44,752 nt of DNA from Pirellulaceae bacterium (GCA_024102795.1 JAGFJK010000044.1:1-44752); one strand, 5' to 3'. Numbered from the stretch's first letter, positions 1 through 11,660 are shown. The notes: a model not told the origin generated them from the letters alone. Translations and numbers: made by a program.

Positions 1-444
1 CCCGGCGCCGCGGCCGAAGCCGCCGCCCCCGCCGCCACCCCCGCCGCCACCCCGGCCGCCGCCACCGCCAAACCCCCCGCCCAGTCCTTGGCCACCACCA
101 CCGCCCAGGCCACCGCCGCCCAGGCCGCCACCACCCAGACCACCACCAATTCCGCCAATCTGCGCCAGCACGGGAACACCCGCAAACGCTTCGGGCAACT
201 GAATGGTCAGCGGCTGTTTGGTCTTGTTTTCGATGACCACATTCCCCCCCTTGGAGCTTTGGGGGATGAGCTTCACGTCGATGTCGCCCGCTTCGATGGC
301 TTCGAACAGGCCCACGTGACGAGCTTCCGGTTCGGCGGCTTGCGGGCTGCGCGACGCCGGTTTGGCTCCCAAGACGCTTGTGCCCGGAACCACCAGCAAC
401 GCGCCGATGGCGAGGGTCCACAGAACAAATTTCGGCATCGTCAT
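1..444 (-). CDS. Glycine-rich secreted protein, C-terminus beyond window
   Basis: The reading frame opens at ATG 444-442 on the minus strand and stays open to base 1, so the gene is cut by the window edge. GGAGG lies about nine bases upstream and decides this start over the ATG at 438. The first ~22 residues (MTMPKFVLWTLAIGALLVV then PGTSVLGA) read as a Sec signal peptide. Next comes a compact region (about residues 25-85) with sequence such as EAIEAGDIDVKLIPQSSKGG and NVVIENKTKQPLTIQLPEAF, which looks like a small beta domain. From about residue 95 the protein is almost pure glycine broken by L, F, Q and R. Secreted proteins of this layout are common in planctomycetes and I know no assigned function. 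It resembles the two Gly/Pro/Arg-rich secreted proteins at 10.5 and 39.5 kb only in its low-complexity part. Confidence 0.75.
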   Translation of the reverse strand, partial: MTMPKFVLWTLAIGALLVVPGTSVLGAKPASRSPQAAEPEARHVGLFEAIEAGDIDVKLIPQSSKGGNVVIENKTKQPLTIQLPEAFAGVPVLAQIGGIGGGLGGGGLGGGGLGGGGGQGLGGGFGGGGGRGGGGGGGGGGGFGRGAG

Positions 445-868
445 GTCATCATTCCTCCGGCCGCCTGGGGCCTCTTCTCAGCTTGCCGCCGGTACCCCTG
501 TCTCCCGGCGCGCACAATCGCGGCTGCACAGGATTAAACATAGTCGCCAAAGGCGAGAATTCCAAGAAGATTTCGCCCGTTTTGTCACTGTCCCAGGCTG
601 GCACCCGGCCCGGCGAGCGTCAGGTTCGGCCGGTTGACAGTCCGCGCGGCGATTCATTACACTTCGACGCTTAACATGAGTTGCAGCAGTTTTGCCGGAG
701 GACGACACGGCAAATTCCCTCTGGATCGCTACGGGCGTGCATTCTTGCGATCCACCCCCCCTCCAACACTCAAGGTTCCGGCACGGTCTCTGCCCGGGCG
801 AACTTGCCCCGGCGCGATTCGGCTGATCCCAACTTTCTCACGACGCGCATAAGCAGGGTTCGTACAGC
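445..868. other. Intergenic region, divergent spacer before hppA
   Basis: Separates the minus-strand secreted protein from hppA. Short open frames on both strands here have arginine/proline-rich, non-coding-like composition. I see no RNA gene, terminator or confident promoter. Confidence 0.5.
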
Positions 869-910
869 ATGAACTGGCGGCCGTCAGGCTCTGACACAGG
901 ACAACTACCG

Positions 911-1156
911 ATGGACAGGCAAGCAGTTCGGGGCCCGCTGGGCCGTTGGTTGGCATTCGTGGTCTTTGCTGGAGTCCTGGCGGCCTCGCTACGGCTTGGG
1001 GCCCAGGAACCGGCGGCAAACCCTTCCTAGGGACAGGCGCCACCCGCCGCGTCGGCCGATTCGCAGCCCGGCCCTCCGCCGCCCGCGACCGAGACGCCCG
1101 CGACCGATACACCGGCCGCTGGCGACGACCAGCCCGCCGCCACCGCCGCGGGTTCC
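911..1156 (+). pseudogene. hppA leader: signal-like peptide and Pro/Ala linker broken by in-frame TAG
   Basis: ATG 911 (or ATG 869, same frame) opens MDRQAVRGPLGRWLAFVVFA and continues GVLAASLRLGAQEPAANPS, a typical signal-anchor. The frame meets TAG at 1028-1030. After that codon the same frame continues with GQAPPAASADSQPGPPPPAT and a Pro/Ala/Thr/Asp linker straight into the pyrophosphatase, with no further stop. A single CAG to TAG change would explain it, restoring PSQGQAPP. Either the leader is dead and translation begins near GTG 1157, or the TAG is a sequencing error and the real gene starts at 869 or 911. An upstream AGGA precedes ATG 911 only weakly. Confidence 0.6.
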
Positions 1157-3670
<2,514 letters not shown>

Positions 3671-3695
3671 GCGCCAAACCAGCCAGGAGCGGCCG

Positions 3696-5090
3696 ATGCC
3701 GGGCAATCGCGAGTCGACCGCCGCCGCCGCGAGTGCCGGGCACGAGTTGCCAGCAGCCGGCCGCTACCTGGTGCTGACGACGGCCTTCCTGGGCTGGATG
3801 TTCGCCGGCGTGGCGATGTCGTTGTTTCCGCTGGCCACCGCGCCGATCATCAAGAGTTTTCAGCCAATCGAGAGTTCTCCGCCGGGCGAAGCCAACCCCA
3901 TGACGCCGAGCGCCGGCGCCATCACGCCGGGCCAATCGCCGGCGGCGGACGACGAGGCCACGCGACTGAAGAAATCGATTGGCCGCTGGTTCACCTGGTA
4001 CATCAGCGCCTTCCTGCTGGGAGCGGCGGCCGGGGGCCTGGTTTTCGGCTGGCTGGGCGACCGAGCCGGCCGAGTCAAGGCGATGGGTTGCAGCATCCTG
4101 TGCTACAGCCTGCTGACCGGCGCGGGCTACCTGGCAAGCAGCCCGGAGGCGCTGCTGGTGCTGCGATTCCTGGCCTGCCTGGGGATCGGCGGCATGTGGC
4201 CGGCTGGAGTGGCGCTGGTCAGCGAAGCCTGGCCGAGCGTCTCGCGGCCGACGCTGGCCGGGCTGATCGGCACCTCGGCCAACGTCGGCATCACCCTGCT
4301 CGGCCTGCTCGCTCAGCAATTCGCCATCACGCCCGACTCCTGGCGCTGGATCATGTTGCTGGCCGCCTCCCCGGCCCTGCTGGGACTGTTCGTGCTGCTG
4401 GCGGTGCCCGAATCGCCCCGCTGGCTGGCATCCCGCGCGAGGCAGCAGGCCACGGGCGCTCGCACCGCATCGGTGGCCGAGGTGTTTCGTCCGCCACTGC
4501 TCGGCCGGACGCTGGTCGGCATCTGCCTGGGCGGGTTGCCGCTGCTGGGAGCGTGGGGAGCCAGCAAATGGATGCTGCTGTGGGCCGACAACGTGGGCAC
4601 TCGTCTGGCGATTCCCGATCAGACGCTCAAGGCCGACACGCAAACCGTCTGGGGAATCGGGGCCGTACTGGGCAGCCTGGCGGGCGGGTGGCTGGCCAGC
4701 CTGGCCGGACGACGGCTGACGTATTTCGCCGTCAGCCTCGGCTCGGCACTCGTCGCCGGCTACGTGTTTCGCTTCAGCTCACCGGCCCGCGATCTGGCGT
4801 TCATGGGGCCCATTTTCCTGCTCGGACTGGTCAGCACGGTGTATTTTGGCTGGCTGCCATTGTACCTGCCGGAACTGTTCCCCACGCGGATCCGAGCGAC
4901 CGGTTCGGGCGTGGCGTTCAACTTCGGCCGCATCATTTCCGCCGTGGTGATCCTGTCCACCGTGGCCCTGGTCGACGTCTACGCCGGGCGGTACGAACAG
5001 ATCGGCGCCTCGGCCAGCCTGGTCTATCTGCTGGGCTGCGTCGTGATCCTGCTGGCCCCCGGCGGCCCGACGATGGACCTGGAAGATTAG
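3696..5090 (+). CDS. MFS transporter, sugar/organic-acid type
   Basis: 464-residue major facilitator. An AGGAG sits eight bases before ATG 3696. Hydrophobic segments are regular: VLTTAFLGWMFAGVAMSLF near the N-terminus, a soluble stretch at about residues 55-95, then the rest of the bundle. The MFS loop motif is visible as GWLGDRAGRVKAMG, and its second-half relative as GWLASLAGRRLTYF. RFLACLGIGGMWPAGVALVS and PELFPTRIRATGSGVAFNFG match sialate/aromatic-acid/sugar transporter MFS members. The central loop is VPESPRWLASRAR, a motif typical of sugar-porter-like members. It lies 25 bases after hppA and 90 bases before the dehydrogenase, all on the same strand. Substrate is unknown; import of a hydroxyacid or sugar acid would suit the neighbouring dehydrogenase, but that is inference. 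Confidence 0.9.
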   Translation: MPGNRESTAAAASAGHELPAAGRYLVLTTAFLGWMFAGVAMSLFPLATAPIIKSFQPIESSPPGEANPMTPSAGAITPGQSPAADDEATRLKKSIGRWFTWYISAFLLGAAAGGLVFGWLGDRAGRVKAMGCSILCYSLLTGAGYLASSPEALLVLRFLACLGIGGMWPAGVALVSEAWPSVSRPTLAGLIGTSANVGITLLGLLAQQFAITPDSWRWIMLLAASPALLGLFVLLAVPESPRWLASRARQQATGARTASVAEVFRPPLLGRTLVGICLGGLPLLGAWGASKWMLLWADNVGTRLAIPDQTLKADTQTVWGIGAVLGSLAGGWLASLAGRRLTYFAVSLGSALVAGYVFRFSSPARDLAFMGPIFLLGLVSTVYFGWLPLYLPELFPTRIRATGSGVAFNFGRIISAVVILSTVALVDVYAGRYEQIGASASLVYLLGCVVILLAPGGPTMDLED

Positions 5091-5180
5091 CCGTTGAACG
5101 CCAGTTTGGCGGTAAGTGGTTTTCAGTCAGCGGTGCGCGGATAGTCATCATGTGGTAGCGGGCCGGAAGGAGACCAGTCG

Positions 5181-6062
5181 ATGGCGGATCGCGCGCAGCC
5201 AGTCGGCTTGATCGGCCTGGGGTTGCTCGGATCGGCGCTGGCCGAGAGGCTGCTGGCCGGTGGCCGAGAGGTGATCGGGTTCGATCTGCAGCCGGAGCGG
5301 CAGGCAGCCTTGGCCCGAGCGGGTGGAGAATCCGCGGATTCCGCTGGAGAGGTGGCCGCCAGGTGCCGGCAGATCGTGCTCTGTCTGCCGGATTCCCAGG
5401 AGGTGGCGGCGGTCGTTGAGCAGTTGCGGGACCAGTGGCGGCGGGGTCAACCGCCAGAAGGCATCGCGCTGCTGGACACCACGACGGGCGACCCCGCGGC
5501 GACGGCCGGCCTGGGAGCCGCCCTGGCCGCGGAGCGGATCGCCTATCTGGACGCCACGGTGGCCGGTTCGAGCCAGCAGGCTCGACGGGGCGAGATTCTG
5601 CTGCTGGTCGGCGGTCGGGCCGACGACCTGCAAGCCTGCCGTCCGGTGCTGGAATTGTTCACGGATCGCATCTTCCACGTGGGACCCTGGGGCAGCGGCG
5701 CGCGAATGAAGCTGGTCTTCAACCTGGTGCTGGGTCTGAACCGCGCCGCCCTGGCCGAAGGGCTGTCTCTGGCCAGCGCCTGCGGGCTCGACTTGCCCGT
5801 GGTGCTGGACGTTTTGCGTGCCGGTCCGGCCCGTTCGGCCGTCATGGAGTCCAAGGGAGACAAGATGCTCAGCGGCGACTTCACACCTCACGCCCGGCTC
5901 GCCCAGCACCTGAAAGATGTGCGGTTGATCCAGCAGTTGGCCCACGGTGCCGGCGCCCGCGTGCCGCTGACGGACGTGCATCGCGAGTTGTTGGAACGGG
6001 CGGTCGAACTGGGGCTGGGCGAAGCCGACAACAGTGCCGTGATCCGCGCCTGGAGATCGTAG
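5181..6062 (+). CDS. NAD(P)-dependent beta-hydroxyacid dehydrogenase (HIBADH/GarR family)
   Basis: 293 residues, the usual length of the 3-hydroxyisobutyrate dehydrogenase / tartronate semialdehyde reductase family. The N-terminal Rossmann motif is GLIGLGLLGSALAERLLAGG, followed by a segment around the second strand, VIGFDLQPERQAAL. Substrate-loop sequence TTGDPAATAGLGAALA and DATVAGSSQQARRGEILLLV correspond to the family's DAPVSGG region. The catalytic lysine is in GSGARMKLVFNLVLG (Lys177). The C-terminal all-helical domain follows. AAGGAGA lies about ten bases upstream of ATG 5181. It converges with the kinase gene that ends at 6120. The exact hydroxyacid oxidised is not predictable; the family covers 3-hydroxyisobutyrate, tartronate semialdehyde and short aldehydes. 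Confidence 0.9.
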   Translation: MADRAQPVGLIGLGLLGSALAERLLAGGREVIGFDLQPERQAALARAGGESADSAGEVAARCRQIVLCLPDSQEVAAVVEQLRDQWRRGQPPEGIALLDTTTGDPAATAGLGAALAAERIAYLDATVAGSSQQARRGEILLLVGGRADDLQACRPVLELFTDRIFHVGPWGSGARMKLVFNLVLGLNRAALAEGLSLASACGLDLPVVLDVLRAGPARSAVMESKGDKMLSGDFTPHARLAQHLKDVRLIQQLAHGAGARVPLTDVHRELLERAVELGLGEADNSAVIRAWRS

Positions 6063-6119
6063 CTGGTTCGATCGATGGATCGGCGACGCGCGGGATATTC
6101 GCCCGGCGCCCCCGCCGGA

Positions 6120-9100
6120 TCAACCGGCGCTGGCCCCGCCCGTTTCGGGCGCGGTCGGCTCGCGGTCGCGTGCGTCGCGGCGTCCGGATCCTCGCGGTTC
6201 GCTGTCCCCACCGCGCTGGGGCTGGCGATCGACGGAAGGGAAGCCAAACCGCGGCACGCCGCCCGGACCGCGAAAACGGTCGTTGCCGGAGGCCAGCCGC
6301 AGCTTGCTTAACCGATCGCGCGCTTCGAGCGCCCGGTCGGCGGCCAGTTCCGCCTGAGCGCTATTGCCCAGCAGCAGGGCGACGTCGGCCAGGCTTTCCA
6401 GTGCTTCCGACTGCAACTGCAGGGCGACCTGGTTGTTGGCGTCCTCCTCCAGCAAGCCCGCGGTGATCTCGATCACCTGATCGACCAGTTCGGCGGCCTC
6501 CTCCCCGTGCTCCTGCCGCAGGTGGAAGCGGACCAGCATGTAAACCGACCAGCCGTGCGCCAGCCGGTAGCCTGGCACCGCAGGATACTCTTCGGCCAGT
6601 TCCGCCTGCATCGAAGCGCAGGTTTCCAATTCCCGCAAGGCCGATTCGTGGCGATTGGAGAGCAGCAGGTGCATGCCCAGGCGGCTGTGAGCGCGAGCCA
6701 GCGAAGCGCGGTAGTCGGGCATGTGCTTGTATTGATCCGCCAGTTCGGCGAGCAGCTCCATGGACTTTCTCAGGCGCTGCTGCGACAGGCTCGTGCGGCG
6801 AAACATGCTTTGCGAGATCGCCGTGTGAGCGTACGTTTCCGCCAGGGCGAACTTGTATGTGGGGTTGTCGGGAAAGTCCGCGACCAACTGTTCGAACATC
6901 TGCAACGCTTCTTCCGATGGGGGCAGCGGCCGCGGGCCGGGCGCGGCCGACTCGCTGCCCCCGTCGCCGGTCGAAACGGTACTGGGACCTCGCGGAGTGG
7001 CATCGCCGTCCCGCCCGCTCGCTCCCCGGCGGAGCCAGGACCAGCGGCTCTGGTTCAGCTTGCACTGGGCCATCGCCAGTCGGTAATCCGGATTACCGGG
7101 GTCCGCTTGCCTGAGATTCTCCAGAATGTTGACCGTCTGTTCGCTGGCCACCTTCAGTGTCTGCCGCGAGAGCACGCTGTTGCGAACATACAGATTCAAC
7201 ATCTGGTTGTAAGTCCGCACCAGTTCGAGCTGAACGTTGGGCCGGGCGCCCACGTCGGGCGGCAGGTGCAGCAGCAGCCGCTCGGCGATCAGCAGTTCGC
7301 CGGCCGCCCGTTCGTGCTCCCTGCGGCGAGCGTGGATGGAGGCCAATTCGTTGCGGATGCCGGCCCGCTCCAGAGCATACTCGGTGGGCCGGCCAGCCGC
7401 CTCGGCCAGCGAGGCGAACGTGTCGAGCGACTTGACATAGGCCGCCTCGGCGTCCGTGAAATTCCCCAGCCGCCGCTGGATGTCGCCCACTCGCCGGCTG
7501 GCCCGGGCCGTCTCCAGAGCCAGTTTGGTGTTGCCGGCGTTGCGGTCGGCAAAGTGGTCGTAAAACTCCAGCATCCGCTGCAACAGGGCAGCATCGGCCG
7601 TGCTGATCACGTGCTCCGGAGGCGGCTCCTGCCAGACCTCATTTTCAGCCGACTCGAGCGGCTGGAAGGCCTGCTGGCCCGAAATCCGGCTGAAAATATC
7701 CTCAAAGGCCCGCATCGCCAGGTCCAGGTTGTCTTCCGCCCGCTCGGTGGCCGCCTGAGCCTCGGCGTGCTGGTGGGCCGTCCGGACATAGCCGACCCAG
7801 CCGACGACGGCAGCCAGCAGCATGGCGGCGAAGGCCGTCAGCATCAGCGCGGCAACCGCCTGGTTCCGGCGACACCAGCGCCAGAGCCGTTCGGGCGGAG
7901 ACGGCCGGCGAGCCAGGATCGTGCGGTCTTCCAGGAAACGATGCAAGTCCTCGGCCATCTGACCGGCCGACTGATAGCGATGGGCCGGCTCGCGGGCGAT
8001 CGCCTTGAGCACGATGGTTTCCAGATCGCGGGGGATCTCCTGGCAGATGCCCCGGGGCCGGACCGGCACGCCCTGCGTGACCTGCTGCACCAGTTGATTG
8101 CGGTTATCGGCATCAAAAGCCGGACACAAGGTCAACAGTTCGTACAGCGTCAGCCCCAGGCTGTAGACGTCGGCCCGCGCGTCGGCCTGCCCGTTGAACT
8201 GCTCCGGAGCCATATAGCGCAGCGTGCCGACAATGTCGCCGGTCTGAGTCACGCGGTCGTTGTCCAGGGCCCGCGCCAGCCCGAAGTCGGTGACCCAGAC
8301 CGCCCCCTCGCCGTCCAGCAGCAGGTTGGCCGGCTTGATGTCGCGGTGCTGAGTGCCTTGGGAGTGCGCGTACTGCAGGGCGTCCGCCACCTGCACGCCA
8401 ATCCGCGCCACGCTGCGCCAATAGCGGTTGCCCCGCAAACGGGTTCGAACCGGTCGGCGACGGCGCGGAGCCGCCTCGTCCGCCGGTTCGGGCACCGCGT
8501 CCGACGCACGGGCCTGCTCCGGCCTAGCGTCCCGCGATGCGTCGTTCCCAACCTCCGCCGCCTCCCGCTCAGCCACCTCGGAGGCTTGTTCCGCCGCGTC
8601 GAGCGCGGGGTCGTCACCTGGAGGCGCCGAGGAGGACCTTCCGGGCGCCTCCGGCAACGCACGATCGGGTTCCGACACTGCCAGTTCGCGGGCACGGATT
8701 TCGGTTTCCGAAGGGCGAACGGCGCCGCGCCGCTGGGTGCTCGGATCCAGCGAGCCGATGGCCGCTGTGTAACTCAACCCGTCCGAACCGATGCCCGGCT
8801 TGCGCGGCACCGAAAACCGGCCGTCCAGCATCGCCAGGGCCGCGGCCGCCGCCGACACGCCTCCGCCGTCGGACGGCACCGTCAAAGGCCGCGACAGGTC
8901 GGCCGCCGGAGACGATTCCTGCCGTTTGAGTTCCGACAGCACCTTGTCCAGACCCAGCCCGTGAATGAACTGCATGGCGTAGTAGTGCAGCCCTTCCTGC
9001 TGCCCCACGCCGTACACGGGGACGATATTGGTATGGTGCAGTCGGGCCGCGGTCTGCGCCTCCCGCTGGAACCGGGCCAGATGCTTGCCGTCCAACGTCG

Positions 9101-9449
9101 CCTGGCGAGGCAGAACCTTGACCGCCACCCGGCGTCCCAGCGATTGCTGCTCCGCTTCGTACACGACCCCCATGCCGCCGCGGCCAATCTCGCGGATGAT
9201 CCGATAGTCGCCCAACCACTCCAGTGGCGCCTGACCCAGGCTGGCACGCCCCGACCCGGACTCCAGCCGGCGGTGCTTTAACTGCTCCATCGCCACGATC
9301 GTGGGGAACAGTTGCTCGATTTCGTCCGCCAGGTCCGGATATCGGCGGGTGTACTCGGTCAACGACGGAAGCTCGCCCCGGCGATGCCGTTCGGCAAACT
9401 CCTCGGCCAGCACTTCCAGCGGGTTGCGATCGGAATCCACATTCGCCAT
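6120..9449 (-). CDS. Membrane serine/threonine protein kinase with TPR sensor region
   Basis: 1109 residues. The N-terminal module RHRRGELPSLTEYTRRYPDL precedes the catalytic domain and is usual in planctomycete kinases. The kinase domain has IGRGGMGVVYEA (near residue 90), AVKVLP, HRDIKPANLLL, TDFGLA and GTLRYMAPEQ. Between the hinge (MQFIHGLGLDKVLSELK) and helix E (YWRSVARIGVQVADALQYA) there is an unusually long insert of about 160 residues, rich in Ala, Glu and Pro. One membrane segment (LMLTAFAAMLLAAVVGWVGY) follows the kinase, then about 450 residues of TPR-like helices outside, with ADAEAAYVKSLDTFASLAEA and similar repeats. It starts 33 bases after the sigma-factor stop, so the two form an operon. 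The kinase probably signals through or to that sigma factor; ECF-kinase pairs are well known in Planctomycetes, but the direct link here is inferred. Confidence 0.93.
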   Translation of the reverse strand: MANVDSDRNPLEVLAEEFAERHRRGELPSLTEYTRRYPDLADEIEQLFPTIVAMEQLKHRRLESGSGRASLGQAPLEWLGDYRIIREIGRGGMGVVYEAEQQSLGRRVAVKVLPRQATLDGKHLARFQREAQTAARLHHTNIVPVYGVGQQEGLHYYAMQFIHGLGLDKVLSELKRQESSPAADLSRPLTVPSDGGGVSAAAAALAMLDGRFSVPRKPGIGSDGLSYTAAIGSLDPSTQRRGAVRPSETEIRARELAVSEPDRALPEAPGRSSSAPPGDDPALDAAEQASEVAEREAAEVGNDASRDARPEQARASDAVPEPADEAAPRRRRPVRTRLRGNRYWRSVARIGVQVADALQYAHSQGTQHRDIKPANLLLDGEGAVWVTDFGLARALDNDRVTQTGDIVGTLRYMAPEQFNGQADARADVYSLGLTLYELLTLCPAFDADNRNQLVQQVTQGVPVRPRGICQEIPRDLETIVLKAIAREPAHRYQSAGQMAEDLHRFLEDRTILARRPSPPERLWRWCRRNQAVAALMLTAFAAMLLAAVVGWVGYVRTAHQHAEAQAATERAEDNLDLAMRAFEDIFSRISGQQAFQPLESAENEVWQEPPPEHVISTADAALLQRMLEFYDHFADRNAGNTKLALETARASRRVGDIQRRLGNFTDAEAAYVKSLDTFASLAEAAGRPTEYALERAGIRNELASIHARRREHERAAGELLIAERLLLHLPPDVGARPNVQLELVRTYNQMLNLYVRNSVLSRQTLKVASEQTVNILENLRQADPGNPDYRLAMAQCKLNQSRWSWLRRGASGRDGDATPRGPSTVSTGDGGSESAAPGPRPLPPSEEALQMFEQLVADFPDNPTYKFALAETYAHTAISQSMFRRTSLSQQRLRKSMELLAELADQYKHMPDYRASLARAHSRLGMHLLLSNRHESALRELETCASMQAELAEEYPAVPGYRLAHGWSVYMLVRFHLRQEHGEEAAELVDQVIEITAGLLEEDANNQVALQLQSEALESLADVALLLGNSAQAELAADRALEARDRLSKLRLASGNDRFRGPGGVPRFGFPSVDRQPQRGGDSEPRGSGRRDARDREPTAPETGGASAG

Positions 9450-9482
9450 GAAATTTCTCGCCTCAGTCTGCCTTGCCCCGCC

Positions 9483-10136
9483 TCAGGTCCTCGCGGGCCC
9501 GGAATCGCCTCCGGAAAAATCCGGCATCGACGCCAGGATTCCCCGCAACCGGCTCAGCGCCCGAACATAACGGTTGCTGGCCGCCGACTTCTGCAGTCCC
9601 AGCACCTCCGACACCTCGTTATTGCTCAACTCCTCAAAATGCCTCAAAGCCAACACTTCGCGATCGATCGGATCCATGCTGTCCAGGGCCTCTTCCAGGC
9701 GTCGAGCCATCTCGTCCCGCATGGCGGCCTGGCTGGGGCTGGTCAGATGCCCCAGCAGGTGGGCCGCGAGACTGATCGATGACGCTTGGGCCGATGGCAC
9801 GTGCATCGAAACTTCCTGTCGAGCGTCCCGCATCCGAGCCCCCAGGTGCCGGCGATGCACGTCGGTCAGCGTCTGGCCGACAATCAGCCGAAGCCAGACC
9901 AGGGCCGACATCTCCGTTTCCTTGCGGAAATGCTCCACCCGCTGCGCCGCCGCCAGGTACGCCTCCTGCAACACGTCGTCCGCGTCCACACGTCCCAACA
10001 ACCGCTGGTCGAGCCGAAAGTTGACCATCCGCCACAACTTGTCGCGATACCACAGAAACAACTCGGCAAGCGCCTGTTCGTCCCCGTCCCGAAGGAGCTG
10101 CACCAGACGCTGAAGCCGGCCGTTTTCTGAATCCAT
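9483..10136 (-). CDS. ECF-type RNA polymerase sigma factor
   Basis: 217 residues from ATG 10136. Region 2 is LLRDGDEQALAELFLWYRDK with VDADDVLQEAYLAAAQRVEH, the conserved -10-binding helix. Region 4 is LDSMDPIDREVLALRHFEEL followed by SNNEVSEVLGLQKSAASNRY and VRALSRLRGIL, the -35-binding helix-turn-helix. The linker holds EVSMHVPSAQASSISLAAHL. The frame is open for another 104 codons upstream, but that stretch is basic and unlike any sigma factor, so I take ATG 10136 (MDSENGRLQRL). There is no clear Shine-Dalgarno. No anti-sigma factor gene is seen; the downstream transmembrane kinase probably takes that regulatory role. Confidence 0.93.
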   Translation of the reverse strand: MDSENGRLQRLVQLLRDGDEQALAELFLWYRDKLWRMVNFRLDQRLLGRVDADDVLQEAYLAAAQRVEHFRKETEMSALVWLRLIVGQTLTDVHRRHLGARMRDARQEVSMHVPSAQASSISLAAHLLGHLTSPSQAAMRDEMARRLEEALDSMDPIDREVLALRHFEELSNNEVSEVLGLQKSAASNRYVRALSRLRGILASMPDFSGGDSGPART

Positions 10137-10497
10137 CGAATAAACTTGCTCTGGCTGAGTGAAAACCGCCCTGGCCGGCACGGATTCCAAGGATTGGTAA
10201 CGAATCGTACGCTGGCGGGTACACAAGATCAGGCCAGTCGGCAGTCGTCCCCGGAGACCCCCGGCTTTTCCAGGTTTCCTGTGTACGCGTTTTCGGCTCG
10301 CCCGTTTTCCATTGTAACGATCGCACCGCGAGCCGGCCCTGCTGACAGGGCTCCGCCGGGTCTTTTTTCCGGCAACTTCGGTCTCGATCGGCAGGTCCAC
10401 GGCACTTAGAATGCAGGTCCCATGCCGGCCCGCCTCGTCGAGCGGCACCCGGAAAGACTTCGCTCTTCAACGTTTTAGATTCCCAAAGGAGTCGTCT
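10137..10497. other. Divergent regulatory spacer between sigma factor and Spy-like gene
   Basis: About 360 bases that must hold the promoters of both divergent genes. I see no convincing -35/-10 pair on either strand; GTAAC at 10198 is only a weak likeness to an ECF -35 element. The base composition is less GC-biased than the coding flanks. Confidence 0.4.
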
Positions 10498-11454
10498 ATG
10501 GTGTCTCGAAAGTTCGTGGTGTTGGCGGCCATGTTGATGGGTGCATTGCTGTGTACCGCCGCCGTGGATGCTCAACAGCGGCAACCGGGCGGCCGCGGCC
10601 AGGCGCCCGGCCAGGGTGGTCCAGGCGGCCAGGGTGGCCGGGGCTTTGGCTTCGGAGGCGGGGGCGGGTTCCGCGTGTCGGTCAATCAAACCGTCATCGG
10701 ACTGGCCCGAGCGCTGCCGGAAAACGAAAAACTGCAGAAGGAACTCGACGTCCTGCCGGAACAGGTTACCGACCTCAAGAAGTATTTCGACGACCAGCAG
10801 GCCAATCGCCAGCGGCCCGAGTTCCCGCAGAACTTCCGGGAAATGTCCGAGGAAGAACGACAGAAGTTGTTCGACAACATGCGGAAGGATCGCGAGAAGC
10901 GAGACACGGAAACCCTGGCCAAGGTGGATGAGTTCCTGTTGCCGCACCAGTCCGAACGCCTGCGCGAGGTGGCCTTGCAGATCATGGGCCTGACCGCCCT
11001 GCAGGACACGGAGATCGCCGGCAAGCTGAAGATCTCCGACGAACAGAAGACCAAGATGGAGACCGTGCAGACGGAAATGGGCGAACAGATGCGGGAGCGG
11101 ATGCGGGCCGCCTTTCAAGGTGGTAACGCCGGTGGCGCCGACCGCGACGCTCTGAGGAAGCAGTTCGAGGAGTTCAACAAGGAACGCGAAACCAAGGTGC
11201 TGGCCGTGCTGACCTCCGCTCAAAAGGCCGACTTCGAAAAAATGAAGGGCAAGCCGGTTGAGCTGACCGCCGAAGAGCGAGCCGCGCTGGGCCGCGGTGG
11301 CTTCGGTGGCTTCGGTGGCCGTGGCGGAGCCGGTGGGCCCGGCGGCCGTGGCCCCGGTGGAGCTGGTGGACCGGGTGGCCGAGGTCCGGGTGGACCCGGC
11401 GGTCGTCCCGGTGGCGAAGGCCGTCCGGCTCGTCCCAGTGGCGACAACCCGTAG
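10498..11454 (+). CDS. Secreted Spy/CpxP-like helical protein with Gly/Arg/Pro-rich tail
   Basis: AAAGGAG seven bases upstream fixes ATG 10498; 318 residues. Residues 1-26 are a signal peptide (KFVVLAAMLMGALLCTAAVDA). A Gly/Gln-rich segment follows, then about 200 residues of charged amphipathic helix, for example PEQVTDLKKYFDDQQANRQR and EEERQKLFDNMRKDREKRDT, with VLTSAQKADFEKMKGKPVEL at the end, which resembles the LTxxQ motif of the Spy/CpxP family. The last 50 residues are GGFGG, GRGGAGG and PGGRPGG repeats ending RPARPSGDNP. The same terminal motif occurs on the EF-hand protein at 39.5 kb. Probably periplasmic; a chaperone-like or metal-related role is only suggested by the family likeness. 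It is divergent from the sigma factor gene and followed by a terminator. Confidence 0.85.
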   Translation: MVSRKFVVLAAMLMGALLCTAAVDAQQRQPGGRGQAPGQGGPGGQGGRGFGFGGGGGFRVSVNQTVIGLARALPENEKLQKELDVLPEQVTDLKKYFDDQQANRQRPEFPQNFREMSEEERQKLFDNMRKDREKRDTETLAKVDEFLLPHQSERLREVALQIMGLTALQDTEIAGKLKISDEQKTKMETVQTEMGEQMRERMRAAFQGGNAGGADRDALRKQFEEFNKERETKVLAVLTSAQKADFEKMKGKPVELTAEERAALGRGGFGGFGGRGGAGGPGGRGPGGAGGPGGRGPGGPGGRPGGEGRPARPSGDNP

Positions 11455-11486
11455 TCCGTTGCCGACAGCGGTGGAATCGAAAACCA

Positions 11487-11520
11487 GACGGGCGCCTGAA
11501 GTCAGGCGCCCGTCTTTTGT
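11487..11520 (+). terminator. Rho-independent terminator
   Basis: GACGGGCGCCTGA and TCAGGCGCCCGTC form a perfect 13-bp stem around AG, directly followed by TTTTG TTTC. It lies 33 bases after the stop of the Spy-like gene and is the strongest terminator in the window. Confidence 0.9.
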
Positions 11521-11628
11521 TTCTTGCCAGACGCCGTTCGCCGAGCCACCTGGCGCATGTGGTTCGGATAGGCCAGAGGCACTTCACCTCGGATGTCGGA
11601 GCTCAACAATACTTGGAGCGGATCGGAG

Positions 11629-11660
11629 ATTGCAAATTGCAAATTGCAAATTGCAAATTG
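11629..11660 (+). repeat. Heptad repeat ATTGCAA x4.6
   Basis: Four exact ATTGCAA units plus ATTG, followed by ACCAATGACAAC. A related array with one inverted unit lies at 40250-40279, also followed by a GAC/CAAC-rich stretch. Both are intergenic. Confidence 0.9.

Noticed and set aside
478-708. Short minus-strand frame upstream of the first gene
   Set aside because: Composition is Arg/Cys/Ser-rich, there is no ribosome binding site, and part of it overlaps the expected promoter region of the Gly-rich protein gene.
8437-8456. tRNA-like GGTTCGAA segment
   Set aside because: It lies inside the kinase coding sequence with no cloverleaf around it.
10137-10448. N-terminal extension of the sigma factor by 104 codons
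   Set aside because: The extension is basic and unlike any sigma factor; region 2 begins normally just after ATG 10136.
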